Assembly (NCBI RefSeq): GCF_021391535.1
Contig: NZ_CP090066.1
Location: forward strand, 2,493,501-2,557,500
Length of the DNA: 64,000 nucleotides
Direction: 5' to 3'
Source of the DNA: Aurantimonas sp. HBX-1
GTDB taxonomy: Bacteria > Pseudomonadota > Alphaproteobacteria > Rhizobiales > Rhizobiaceae
Shown: one piece after another, positions 45,702-53,226 of the stretch
Position numbering within the stretch: the first letter of the stretch is position 1
How the letters are laid out: every line of letters starts with the position of its first letter
Notes under the pieces: model-generated
Told to the model about the DNA's origin: nothing
Seen by the model: the letters and a program-made list of their open reading frames with translations, nothing else
The model's database searches: none
Position numbers and translations under genes: made by a program

Positions 45702-46700
45702 ATGATCACGCCTGAGCTCCTGCCCTTCGCGCTGGCCCTTTTGTTCGGGTTGAGCACCACCGGCGTCCTGGTGACCATGTTCTATCCGCGGCTGGCCGGA
45801 CGATCGGACTTCGACCGGCGCGTGCGCGCCGTCGTCGGAACCGCCACGGCGATCGGCGAGCGCGGCGCGGCGGCCGAGGACGGCCGGCGCAAGCGCTCGG
45901 TCGACGCGATCCTGCGCGACATGGAGGAGACGCAGAAATCCAAGAAGCGGGCGAAGCCCTCGCTGGTCAGCCGGATGCGCCAGGCCGACCTGAACTGGAC
46001 CAGGAACGGCTACTATCTCGTCTGCGTCGTCGCGGCCGGCGTCGCGCTGGCCGCCGCTCTCTTCGGCCTGCGGTTTAGCCTTGCTCCGTCGATCGGATTT
46101 GCCATCGCCGGCGGGCTCATGATCCCGCATTTCTACGTCAATCTCCGGCGCAGGCGCCGCTTCAAGCGGTTTGCCGCGGAATTCCCGAATGCGGTCGACG
46201 TGATCGTCCGCGGCGTCAAGGCCGGGCTGCCGCTCGTCGACTGCCTGAAGATCATCGCCACCGAGGCGCAGGACCCGGTACGCAGCGAGTTCAAGACCAT
46301 CGTGGCCGACCAGACCCTCGGCATGCCGATGCACGAAGCCGTCGAGCGCCTGCCCGAGCGGATCCCGCTGTCGGAGGCGAACTTCTTCGCCATCGTCATC
46401 GCGATCCAGAGCCGGACCGGCGGCAGCCTTTCCGAAGCCCTCGGCAATCTCTCGAGGGTGCTGCGCGAGCGCAAGAAGATGCAGGCCAAGATCAAGGCGA
46501 TGGCCTCGGAGGCGAAGGCATCCGGCGGCATCATCGGCTCGCTGCCGGTGATCGTCGGCCTGCTCGTCTACTTCACCAGCCCGGATTACATCTCGCTGCT
46601 GTTCACCGAGCAGACCGGCAACTTCGTGCTGGCCGGCTGCGCCGTGTGGATGGGCATCGGCATCATGGTGATGCGCAAGATGATCAACTTCGACTTCTGA
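45702..46700 (+). CDS. tadB: TAD pilus inner-membrane platform protein TadB
   Basis: A 332-residue GspF-like membrane protein: an N-terminal helix, a cytoplasmic part rich in Lys/Arg (about 60-95), paired helices, the type II secretion F domain (AVDVIVRGVKAGLPLVDCLK, ...RTGGSLSEALGNLSRVLRER) and two C-terminal helices. It forms the assembly platform with TadC. It follows tadA by 27 nt and precedes tadC by 7 nt. Confidence 0.95.
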   Translation: MITPELLPFALALLFGLSTTGVLVTMFYPRLAGRSDFDRRVRAVVGTATAIGERGAAAEDGRRKRSVDAILRDMEETQKSKKRAKPSLVSRMRQADLNWTRNGYYLVCVVAAGVALAAALFGLRFSLAPSIGFAIAGGLMIPHFYVNLRRRRRFKRFAAEFPNAVDVIVRGVKAGLPLVDCLKIIATEAQDPVRSEFKTIVADQTLGMPMHEAVERLPERIPLSEANFFAIVIAIQSRTGGSLSEALGNLSRVLRERKKMQAKIKAMASEAKASGGIIGSLPVIVGLLVYFTSPDYISLLFTEQTGNFVLAGCAVWMGIGIMVMRKMINFDF

Positions 46701-46707
46701 GAGCGCC

Positions 46708-47679
46708 ATGAACCTCGCCTCGCTTACCGGAAATCCCGAGCTGCTTCCCGGCCTGATGGCGGCGCTGGCGGCGTTTGCCGCCATCCTCGTCGTCGGCTGG
46801 CCTTATCTGGCGCGCGACCACCTCGGCCAGCGCATGCAGAAGATCGCCAGCGAGCGGGAATTCGTGCGGGTGCGCGAGCGCGAGCGGCTGAATGCCGTCA
46901 AGAAGCCGGCATCGCTCCGCCAGGAGCCGAAGAAGATCTTCACCGAGATCGTCGGCCGCTTCCGGCTAGCCCGGCAGAGTGGTGGCGGGGAGCTGGTGCC
47001 GATGCTGCGCATGGCCGGCTATCGCGGCCAGGGCCCGGTGACGACCTATCTCGCCGCCCGCGTGATCGCCCCCGCGGTGATGTTCGCGGGGACGCTATTC
47101 TACGTCTTCGTGGTCCTGCAGCTGGAGCATCCGCCGATCGCCAAGCTGGGCATGGCGGTGGCGGCTGCCGGCCTCGGCTACTACGCGCCGGCGCTCTACG
47201 TGAAGAACAAGATATCCAAGCGCCAGAAGGCGATCCGCCGGGCCTGGCCGGACGCGCTCGATCTGCTGCTGATCTGCGTGGAATCGGGGATGGCGATCGA
47301 GAGCGCGTTCCGCAAGGTGTCCGAAGAGATCGGAAGCCAGTCGAACGAGCTCGCCGAGGAGCTGAGCCTGACCACGGCCGAGCTCGCCTATCTGCAGGAC
47401 CGCCGCCAGGCCTACGAGAATCTCGGGCGGCGCACCGCGCTCGAGGCCGTGCGGGGTGTCGTCACCAGCCTGATCCAGGCGGAAAAATACGGCACGCCGC
47501 TCGGCCAGTCGCTGCGCGTCATGGCGCAGGAGAGCCGCGACATGCGGATGAGCGAGGCCGAGAAGAAGGCTGCAGCCCTGCCGCCGAAGCTCACCGTCCC
47601 GATGATCCTGTTCTTCCTGCCGGTGCTCTTCGCCATCATCATCACGCCTGCCGCCATCCAGATGTCCGGCATCAACTAG
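46708..47679 (+). CDS. tadC: TAD pilus inner-membrane platform protein TadC
   Basis: A 323-residue GspF-like protein, partner of TadB. The F domain reads RRAWPDALDLLLICVESGMAIESAFRKVSEE, here in pieces WPDALDLLLICVESGM and AIESAFRKVSEEIG; RTALEAVRGVVTSLIQAEKY and GTPLGQSLRVMAQESRDMRM follow, and a C-terminal helix pair ends the protein. 18 nt separate it from the TadG-like gene. Confidence 0.95.
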   Translation: MNLASLTGNPELLPGLMAALAAFAAILVVGWPYLARDHLGQRMQKIASEREFVRVRERERLNAVKKPASLRQEPKKIFTEIVGRFRLARQSGGGELVPMLRMAGYRGQGPVTTYLAARVIAPAVMFAGTLFYVFVVLQLEHPPIAKLGMAVAAAGLGYYAPALYVKNKISKRQKAIRRAWPDALDLLLICVESGMAIESAFRKVSEEIGSQSNELAEELSLTTAELAYLQDRRQAYENLGRRTALEAVRGVVTSLIQAEKYGTPLGQSLRVMAQESRDMRMSEAEKKAAALPPKLTVPMILFFLPVLFAIIITPAAIQMSGIN

Positions 47680-47697
47680 CCACCGGAGCAGACAGCC

Positions 47698-49014
47698 ATG
47701 AACGTCCCCCACGCCCTGCGACGCGGCCAGCCGAACGGAGCGGCCAGGCTCGCCGCCCGCGTCGCGACGGCTCTGGGGAGACTGCGGGTCGAGGAAAGCG
47801 GGGCCGCCGCGGTGCTCGCGGCCATCCTGTTTCCGATCGTCATCGGCGGCATGGGGCTCGGTGCCGAGGCCGGCTACTGGTACCTGACCCAGCGCAAGCT
47901 GCAGCACGCCGCCGATCTGTCGGTCTATGCGGCGGCAGTGCGCAAGCGGTCCGGAGACACCCCGAGCAGCGTCCAGGCCGCGGCCCTGAACATCGCGACG
48001 CAGGACGGGTTCAAGATCCTGGCCGGCACGATCGCCGTCAACGCCCCGCCGGTCAGCGGCGCCAGCGCCGGCTCGGGCAACAGCATCGAGGTGATCCTCA
48101 CCGAAACCCAGCAGCGGCTGTTCTCGTCGCTGTTCACCAAGGAACCCGTGGTCCTCACCGGGCGGGCGGTTGCCAGCATCACCGGGGGATCGAGCGCCTG
48201 CGTCCTGGCGCTTTCTCCCACCGCGGCCGGGGCGGTGACGGTCGCCGGCTCCACCATCGTCACGCTGAACGGCTGCGACGTCGCTTCGAATTCCAACGCC
48301 GCCGATGCCCTGAAGATGCAGGGGAGCGCGCAGCTGACGACCGATTGCGCCTACACGGTCGGCGAGGCGGTCACCACGGCGAGCCTTACCCTGACCACCT
48401 GCGACTCCGTCCGCCAGCAGGCGCCGGTGATCGCCGATCCCTACGCGGACGTGGTGGAGCCGGCCCTCGCCGGGACCTGCCGGTCCGGAAACGTCAACGG
48501 CACCACGCTCACCCCGACCGAGACACACCCGAGCGGCGTCAGCGTCATGCGGTTCTGCAACGGCCTCAGTGTCCAGGGCACCGTCACGTTCAAGCCCGGG
48601 CTCTACATCATCGAGGGCGGCAACTTCACGGTGAACGCCGGCGCCGTCCTCGCCGGCTCGGGCGTGACCTTCTACTTCGCCGCCAATGCCGGGCTCCGGC
48701 TGAATGGCGGTGCGACGGTCAACTTCGCGGCGCCGGGAACCGGCCCCTATTCGGGCATGCTGTTCTTCGGCGCACGCGCCAGCACGGTCGTCACCAACCA
48801 GGTGAACGGCGCCTCCAATTCCACCTTCGACGGCGCGGTCTACTTTCCGTCCTCCGGCGTCGAGTATTCCGGACGGGCCGGATCGACGGGCGGCTGCACG
48901 CAGATCGTCGGCCGGACCGTGACCTTCATCGGCAATTCCCAGGTGAAGTCCGACTGCCAGGCCGCCGGGACCCGGGCCATCGCCACGCGGCAGACGGTCG
49001 CGATCGTCGAATGA
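47698..49014 (+). CDS. tadG: TadG-like pilus-associated protein
   Basis: A 438-residue protein with a TadG-type N-terminus: basic leader, EESGAAAVLAAILFPIVIGG helix, then the Tad domain YWYLTQRKLQHAADLSVYAA. The C-terminal part (about 150-435) is Gly/Ala/Thr-rich with spaced Cys and reads like stacked beta-strands (TFKPGLYIIEGGNFTVNAG, AGSGVTFYFAANAGLRLNGG), which suggests an exposed beta-helix domain, perhaps for surface contact. It is the last gene of the tadA run and is convergent with the gene at 49036. Confidence 0.87.
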   Translation: MNVPHALRRGQPNGAARLAARVATALGRLRVEESGAAAVLAAILFPIVIGGMGLGAEAGYWYLTQRKLQHAADLSVYAAAVRKRSGDTPSSVQAAALNIATQDGFKILAGTIAVNAPPVSGASAGSGNSIEVILTETQQRLFSSLFTKEPVVLTGRAVASITGGSSACVLALSPTAAGAVTVAGSTIVTLNGCDVASNSNAADALKMQGSAQLTTDCAYTVGEAVTTASLTLTTCDSVRQQAPVIADPYADVVEPALAGTCRSGNVNGTTLTPTETHPSGVSVMRFCNGLSVQGTVTFKPGLYIIEGGNFTVNAGAVLAGSGVTFYFAANAGLRLNGGATVNFAAPGTGPYSGMLFFGARASTVVTNQVNGASNSTFDGAVYFPSSGVEYSGRAGSTGGCTQIVGRTVTFIGNSQVKSDCQAAGTRAIATRQTVAIVE

Positions 49015-49035
49015 CCGGCTGACGGCGGCCCAACG

Positions 49036-49638
49036 TTACTGGGCGGGAACGCCGCCCGGCTGTCCGATCGCGACCGCCGCGCCAGCTGCCGGCGGCGCCG
49101 CCGGCACCGCGGGGGGCGTCACCACCGCCGCGATGCCGCCCGCAGCATCCGTCACCGCCGCGCAGGCATTGCCGTCGCAGACATAGTCGAGCGGCGCGTT
49201 CCTGCCCTGGAAGACGCGGACCATCGGCGCCGCCGCCGCCGCGGGAACGACATTGACGACGGCGGCGAGCAGCACGGTCTTGTTCGCGTCGAGCAGGTAG
49301 AGGTTGGTCGAGCCGAGCGTCTTGCCGGTCAGGATCAGCATCTCCCCGACCGGTGCCACGTCGACGACCTCCTCGCTGCCGAGGACGATGCTCGTCGGCA
49401 CCACCTCGGTCTTCAAGAGCGTCGCGTAACCCAGCTTCACGTCGATCACGTCCCGCGTCGCGATCGTCAGGGGTCCGCCGGCGCCGCCCGACGTCCGGCC
49501 GGCAGCGCCGCGGTCCGGCATTGGCGCCCTGCCCGCCGGCCCGTCGGACAGATCGGCTGCCGAGGCCACCGACGCCGTCAGGGCCAGCACGGCCAGAGCC
49601 GATCGGATCGTCGCCCCGCGATATCGCATGATCGTCAT
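49036..49638 (-). CDS. Second stand-alone secretin N-terminal (pilus formation) domain protein
   Basis: A protein of about 200 residues with signal peptide (IRSALAVLALTASVASA) and the pilus-formation domain: DVKLGYATLLKTEVVPTSIV, LILTGKTLGSTNLYLLDANK. As in the paralogue at 43419-43880, a Cys pair follows (YVCDGNACAAV), then a Pro/Ala-rich tail. No pore domain. I chose ATG 49638; ATG 49629 is possible and the extended frame to 49728 is unlikely. It ends the cpaC run. Confidence 0.82.
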   Translation of the reverse strand: MTIMRYRGATIRSALAVLALTASVASAADLSDGPAGRAPMPDRGAAGRTSGGAGGPLTIATRDVIDVKLGYATLLKTEVVPTSIVLGSEEVVDVAPVGEMLILTGKTLGSTNLYLLDANKTVLLAAVVNVVPAAAAAPMVRVFQGRNAPLDYVCDGNACAAVTDAAGGIAAVVTPPAVPAAPPAAGAAVAIGQPGGVPAQ

Positions 49639-49752
49639 CCTGTCAGGTGGTCCTCTGTGATGTGCCGCCAAGTCGGAAGAACCCTCTCTCCAAGCTCGGA
49701 AGGCGAAGCGGACGCCACTGCGGATCATAGCCCCCGATGCCCGCTCTTTCCG

Positions 49753-50415
49753 TCACGAGACAGTGACCCGGGCGCCGACGCTCACCCGGTCGAAGAGATC
49801 GATCACGTCGGTATTGGTCATCCGGAAGCAGCCCGCCGAGCCGGCGGTCCCGATCGTCGAGGGATCGTTCGTCCCGTGGATCCGGTAGAGCGTGTCGCGG
49901 CCGTCGCGGTGCAGATAGAGGGCCCTCGCGCCCAGCGGGTTGAGCGGGCCCGGCGGCACATAGGCCGGCAGGCCGGGATCGCGCCGGCGCATCTCCGCCG
50001 GCGGACGCCACTCCGGCCACTCGGACTTGGCCCCGACACGCACGGTGCCGGACCAGCCGAAGCCGTCCCGCCCGACGCCGATCCGGTATCCGAGGGCCCT
50101 GCCCGGTGCGACCACCAGGAAGAGCTGCCTCGTCCGGGTGTCCACCGCGATGCTGCCGACCGGCCCGGAGCCGGCCATCGCGACCTCGGTGCGCGTGCTA
50201 GGGCCGAGACTGTTGGGAACCAGCGCGCGCCGGTTGTCCGGTGTCCGGTTGCCCAGGAACCAGGCGAACCGCTGCTCCTCGGCAGCCGCCGCGGACGCGG
50301 CAAGAGGCGCGAGTGCCAGCATCAGAAAGGCGCGCCGGCTGGGGCCGCCGAGACGACGCGCCGCGCGCGGCTCGTTCGCGGCTCCTGGCATTGCGGTCGG
50401 CGGCGGCCGCGTCAT
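49753..50415 (-). CDS. L,D-transpeptidase (YkuD family)
   Basis: An enzyme of about 220 residues with a twin-arginine-like signal (GGPSRRAFLMLALAPLAASAAAA). The YkuD domain carries YRIGVGRDGFGWSG and the catalytic HGTNDPSTIGTAGSAGCFRM with His/Ser/Cys. It cross-links peptidoglycan 3-3 or attaches proteins to it. It lies inside the cpaC run, between the small lipoprotein (25 nt) and the secretin-N-domain gene (114 nt), which suggests wall remodelling for pilus passage or secretin anchoring (inference). ATG 50415 is preceded by GGAGAGAAGGACC. Confidence 0.9.
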   Translation of the reverse strand: MTRPPPTAMPGAANEPRAARRLGGPSRRAFLMLALAPLAASAAAAEEQRFAWFLGNRTPDNRRALVPNSLGPSTRTEVAMAGSGPVGSIAVDTRTRQLFLVVAPGRALGYRIGVGRDGFGWSGTVRVGAKSEWPEWRPPAEMRRRDPGLPAYVPPGPLNPLGARALYLHRDGRDTLYRIHGTNDPSTIGTAGSAGCFRMTNTDVIDLFDRVSVGARVTVS

Positions 50416-50440
50416 CGGATCATGGTCCTTCTCTCCGCCG

Positions 50441-50728
50441 TCAGGGGACAGCCACCGGCTGGACCGCCGGCTCCGCGGTCGCACCGGCCGTCGAGTAGCG
50501 GCGCATCACCACCGCGGTGCGCTGGCCGTCGCCGTCGATGTCGGTTCGCTTGGAGGCGCGCGGCCACGGATCGATGGTGTGGACGACGCTGTTCCAGTCC
50601 TGCGCGTCGCCCGCCGCCAGCGTGATGGAATCGCGATGGTTCAGGTAGTCGGCGCATCCGGCGAGCATCGTCACCGATGCGAGGCAGGCGAGGACCGGCA
50701 GCCGGCGCTTACTTCTTCTTGAAAGCAT
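50441..50728 (-). CDS. Small TAD-locus lipoprotein
   Basis: A 95-residue lipoprotein: signal LPVLACLASVTMLAGCADYL with lipobox LAGC. The mature part includes HRDSITLAAGDAQDWNSVVH and the TIDPWPRAS motif seen in short lipoproteins next to cpaC in other alphaproteobacterial TAD loci. It overlaps the cpaC stop by 20 nt. A full-length CpaD is absent from the window, so this might substitute for it as the secretin pilotin (inference). Confidence 0.75.
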   Translation of the reverse strand: MLSRRSKRRLPVLACLASVTMLAGCADYLNHRDSITLAAGDAQDWNSVVHTIDPWPRASKRTDIDGDGQRTAVVMRRYSTAGATAEPAVQPVAVP

Positions 50729-52163
50729 AGCCCGCTTCCGGCGGCAGATCGATGATATGCCCGTAGGGGCCGATGACCCCCTCCCCGGTGGCGAAGCCCT
50801 TCAGCATGCTGTCGTCCACCTCGAGAACGCCGAGAAGGAAGAACTCGACGTCGTTGCTGGGCCGCGAGGAGTCGAGCGGCGTGCGCAAGGCGACGCCGGG
50901 TTCGCTCGGACGAGCAAGGTGCGGCGTGACGATGATGACCAGATCCGTCTCCTGCTTCTGGAACGAGGACGACCGGAACAGCACGCCGAGGATGGGCAGC
51001 TGGCCGAGCCACGGGATCTGGTTCTGGGATTTCGTGTGCACCGTCTGCAGCAGGCCGGCGATGGCGAAACTCTGGCCGTCGCGAAGCTGGATCGTCGTCT
51101 TGGCGCGGCGGGTCGTGAAGGCCGGGATCTCGATCGTTCCGGTCCGGATGGTGGTCGTGGGATCGACCTGGCTCACCTCCGGCTCCAGCGTCATGCTGAT
51201 CAGCCCGTCATCCAGGACCACCGGCGTGAAGTTGAGCCGTACGCCATACTCCTTGTAGATCACGGTGATCTGGCCGTTTTCCTCGGAAACCGGGACGGGA
51301 ACCTCGCCGCCCGCCAGGAAGCTGGCGGTCTCGCCGGAGAGCGCGACGAGATTCGGTTCGGCCAGGCGCCGTGCCAGGCCCTTGCGTTCCAGGGCCTCGA
51401 CCAGAATGTCGGCGCTGATGCCGGTGTCCAGTATCTGGGCGAGCAGGGCGCCGAAGGGGGCGTTGCCGCTGGGCAGGCTTCCGTCGGTCGTCAGCCCTCG
51501 CCCGCTGGTGCTGCCGACACCGCTTGCGAACAGGCTGACGCCGAGCTCGCGCCCGGCGTTGCGGCTCGCCTCGATGAACCGGACCTCCAGCTTGACCTGC
51601 TGGGCATCCGACACGGTGAGGGAATTGATGATCTCGTCGGAGCCGTACTGCTCGGCGATCTCGAGGACCGAACGCAGCGCCACCCCGTCCGGCACGGAGC
51701 CGCTCAGGCGGATCCTGCCGTTGACCGTCTGAACCTGCACCCGGGCGTTCGGTACCGCCTGCCGGATCGCCAGCTGCAGATCGGGCGTGTCGACGCCCAC
51801 CTCGACGTCGAAGCTGCCGAGCAGCCTGCCCGTCTCGTCGTACAGCGCGACATTCGTCGTGCCCTGTGCGTTGCCCATGACGGAGAGGGACTGATCGTCC
51901 ATCAGAGCGACGGAGGTAATGTCCGGATCGCCCACCACGACCCGCCCCACCGGCGCCGCCGTCCCCACGGTCATGAACTGCCCGACCGCTACGTCAACCT
52001 CGTTGCCGCTACGTCCGTTTCCGAAGGAGATCAGGCCCGACTGCGCATGCGACGCGGGTACACCGATGAAGAGAACGGCCGTGAGGACGAGTGCCGCGAC
52101 GGCGGCGGGAGGCCAGGTCATACCATGCGCCGGACGTGGTGGCCGATAACCCCGAAACCGCAT
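50709..52163 (-). CDS. cpaC: TAD pilus outer-membrane secretin CpaC/RcpA
   Basis: A secretin of about 484 residues. The signal peptide (AAVAALVLTAVLFIGVPASHAQ) is followed by the pilus-formation N domain (GRVVVGDPDITSVALMDDQS), a BON-like repeat (VNGRIRLSGSVPDGV) and the secretin domain with VSQVDPTTTIRTGTIEIPAF and IPWLGQLPILGVLFRSSSFQ...ETDLVIIVTPHL. It forms the pilus exit pore. ATG 52163 has GAGGA nine nt upstream; ATG 52172 would leave no spacing. It heads the minus-strand run. Confidence 0.95.
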   Translation of the reverse strand: MRFRGYRPPRPAHGMTWPPAAVAALVLTAVLFIGVPASHAQSGLISFGNGRSGNEVDVAVGQFMTVGTAAPVGRVVVGDPDITSVALMDDQSLSVMGNAQGTTNVALYDETGRLLGSFDVEVGVDTPDLQLAIRQAVPNARVQVQTVNGRIRLSGSVPDGVALRSVLEIAEQYGSDEIINSLTVSDAQQVKLEVRFIEASRNAGRELGVSLFASGVGSTSGRGLTTDGSLPSGNAPFGALLAQILDTGISADILVEALERKGLARRLAEPNLVALSGETASFLAGGEVPVPVSEENGQITVIYKEYGVRLNFTPVVLDDGLISMTLEPEVSQVDPTTTIRTGTIEIPAFTTRRAKTTIQLRDGQSFAIAGLLQTVHTKSQNQIPWLGQLPILGVLFRSSSFQKQETDLVIIVTPHLARPSEPGVALRTPLDSSRPSNDVEFFLLGVLEVDDSMLKGFATGEGVIGPYGHIIDLPPEAGYAFKKK

Positions 52164-52468
52164 GGGCCGCATTCCTCGTTGAGGAGCTCTAACGTTCCGA
52201 ACTCTAAACAGAATTTCGGCGCGAACCTAGCGTCGTCCCGGAATTTGGACCTGCCGTGGTAAAATGATCACGTGCGCGACATTGGGTGAGGCGGAAGCGT
52301 TAAAAGCTACAACCTTCCCGTGAAGCGTGCTTAATCAATCGGCTTGCCGCGGGACCCGCTGCCGCCTGGCGGGGCCGGCCCGGCCATGGGGCGCCCGGCA
52401 GTTCGAGATCCAGTCCTTCTGGACTTCGGCGCATGGCGGGAAACAGAAGGGACGTTGAGATCCACAGC
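52164..52468. other. 305-nt divergent region between cpaC and the tadD-like gene
   Basis: No gene is seen. It holds the CTAG-N9-GGAAT element at 52227-52244 and a relatively AT-rich stretch (52255-52330) that may include promoters. Confidence 0.5.
52227..52244 (+). promoter_or_regulatory. CTAG-N9-GGAAT element before the tadD-like gene
   Basis: CTAGCGTCGTCCCGGAAT has the same two boxes as the flp and tadA elements with spacing one nt shorter. It could serve either divergent gene. Confidence 0.4.
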
Positions 52469-52984
52469 ATGAGCAAGTCGATCGTCGCTCTGCTTGCCGG
52501 TATCCTCGGTCTCGGCCTGTTTCTTCCAGGCTGTACCAGCATCGACAAGATGGAATTTACCAGCTTCGGAGACACTGCCGCCGGTATGCAGATGCCCGAT
52601 ACGGTGGATTACTATCCCGACGATCAGCTCTTGCAGGTTGCCAAGACGCAGTTCTCCCAAGGCAATTACGGCCATGCCGCACGCTATTTCGAAAAGGCGG
52701 TGGAAGTCATGCCGAACGATGCCGAAGCCTGGCTCGGTCTCGCCGCCTCTTATGACAGGATCCGCCGGTTCGACCTTGCCGATCGCGCCTACCGGCAACT
52801 GGCGAAGCTGATCGGCGGGCGGCCCGAATACTTCAACAATGTCGGCTATTCCTACCTGCTCCGCGGTGACCTGCTGAAGGCGCGGAGCAACTTCTTGAAG
52901 GCCTACGAGCTGGACCCGTCGAACCTGACGACGGCCAACAATCTCGCCTTGCTGCAGAACAGCGCACAGCGGCCGCAACGCTAG
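52469..52984 (+). CDS. tadD: TadD-like tetratricopeptide lipoprotein
   Basis: A protein of about 171 residues. Lipoprotein signal ALLAGILGLGLFLPGCTS, then three TPR units: QLLQVAKTQFSQGNYGHAAR, AEAWLGLAASYDRIRRFDLA, and PEYFNNVGYSYLLRGDLLKA followed by a last helix ending TANNLALLQ. TadD-type TPR lipoproteins help the secretin assemble. ATG 52469 gives a proper lipobox; ATG 52433 would add 12 residues. Confidence 0.85.
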   Translation: MSKSIVALLAGILGLGLFLPGCTSIDKMEFTSFGDTAAGMQMPDTVDYYPDDQLLQVAKTQFSQGNYGHAARYFEKAVEVMPNDAEAWLGLAASYDRIRRFDLADRAYRQLAKLIGGRPEYFNNVGYSYLLRGDLLKARSNFLKAYELDPSNLTTANNLALLQNSAQRPQR

Positions 52985-53226
52985 CGCCTCGCCGGGCGGG
53001 CGCGGCTGACGGGCACCGCAGGAGCGGCATCCGGCCCGCGCATCCGGTTCGCCAGCGTCGGCGTCCATGAGTTCGGGAATGCCAGGTCGCAACACCGGCA
53101 GTTCATGGTGGGACCCGGGGGCTGCGCAACGTCAGCAAGGGGCTGGTCGGTGTCGGCTTCTGGCGACGGCCCGCATTGGGCGGTCTCGCAGAGCCGCCCC
53201 GCATAGACAGCGTCAAGGAGGCGCCC

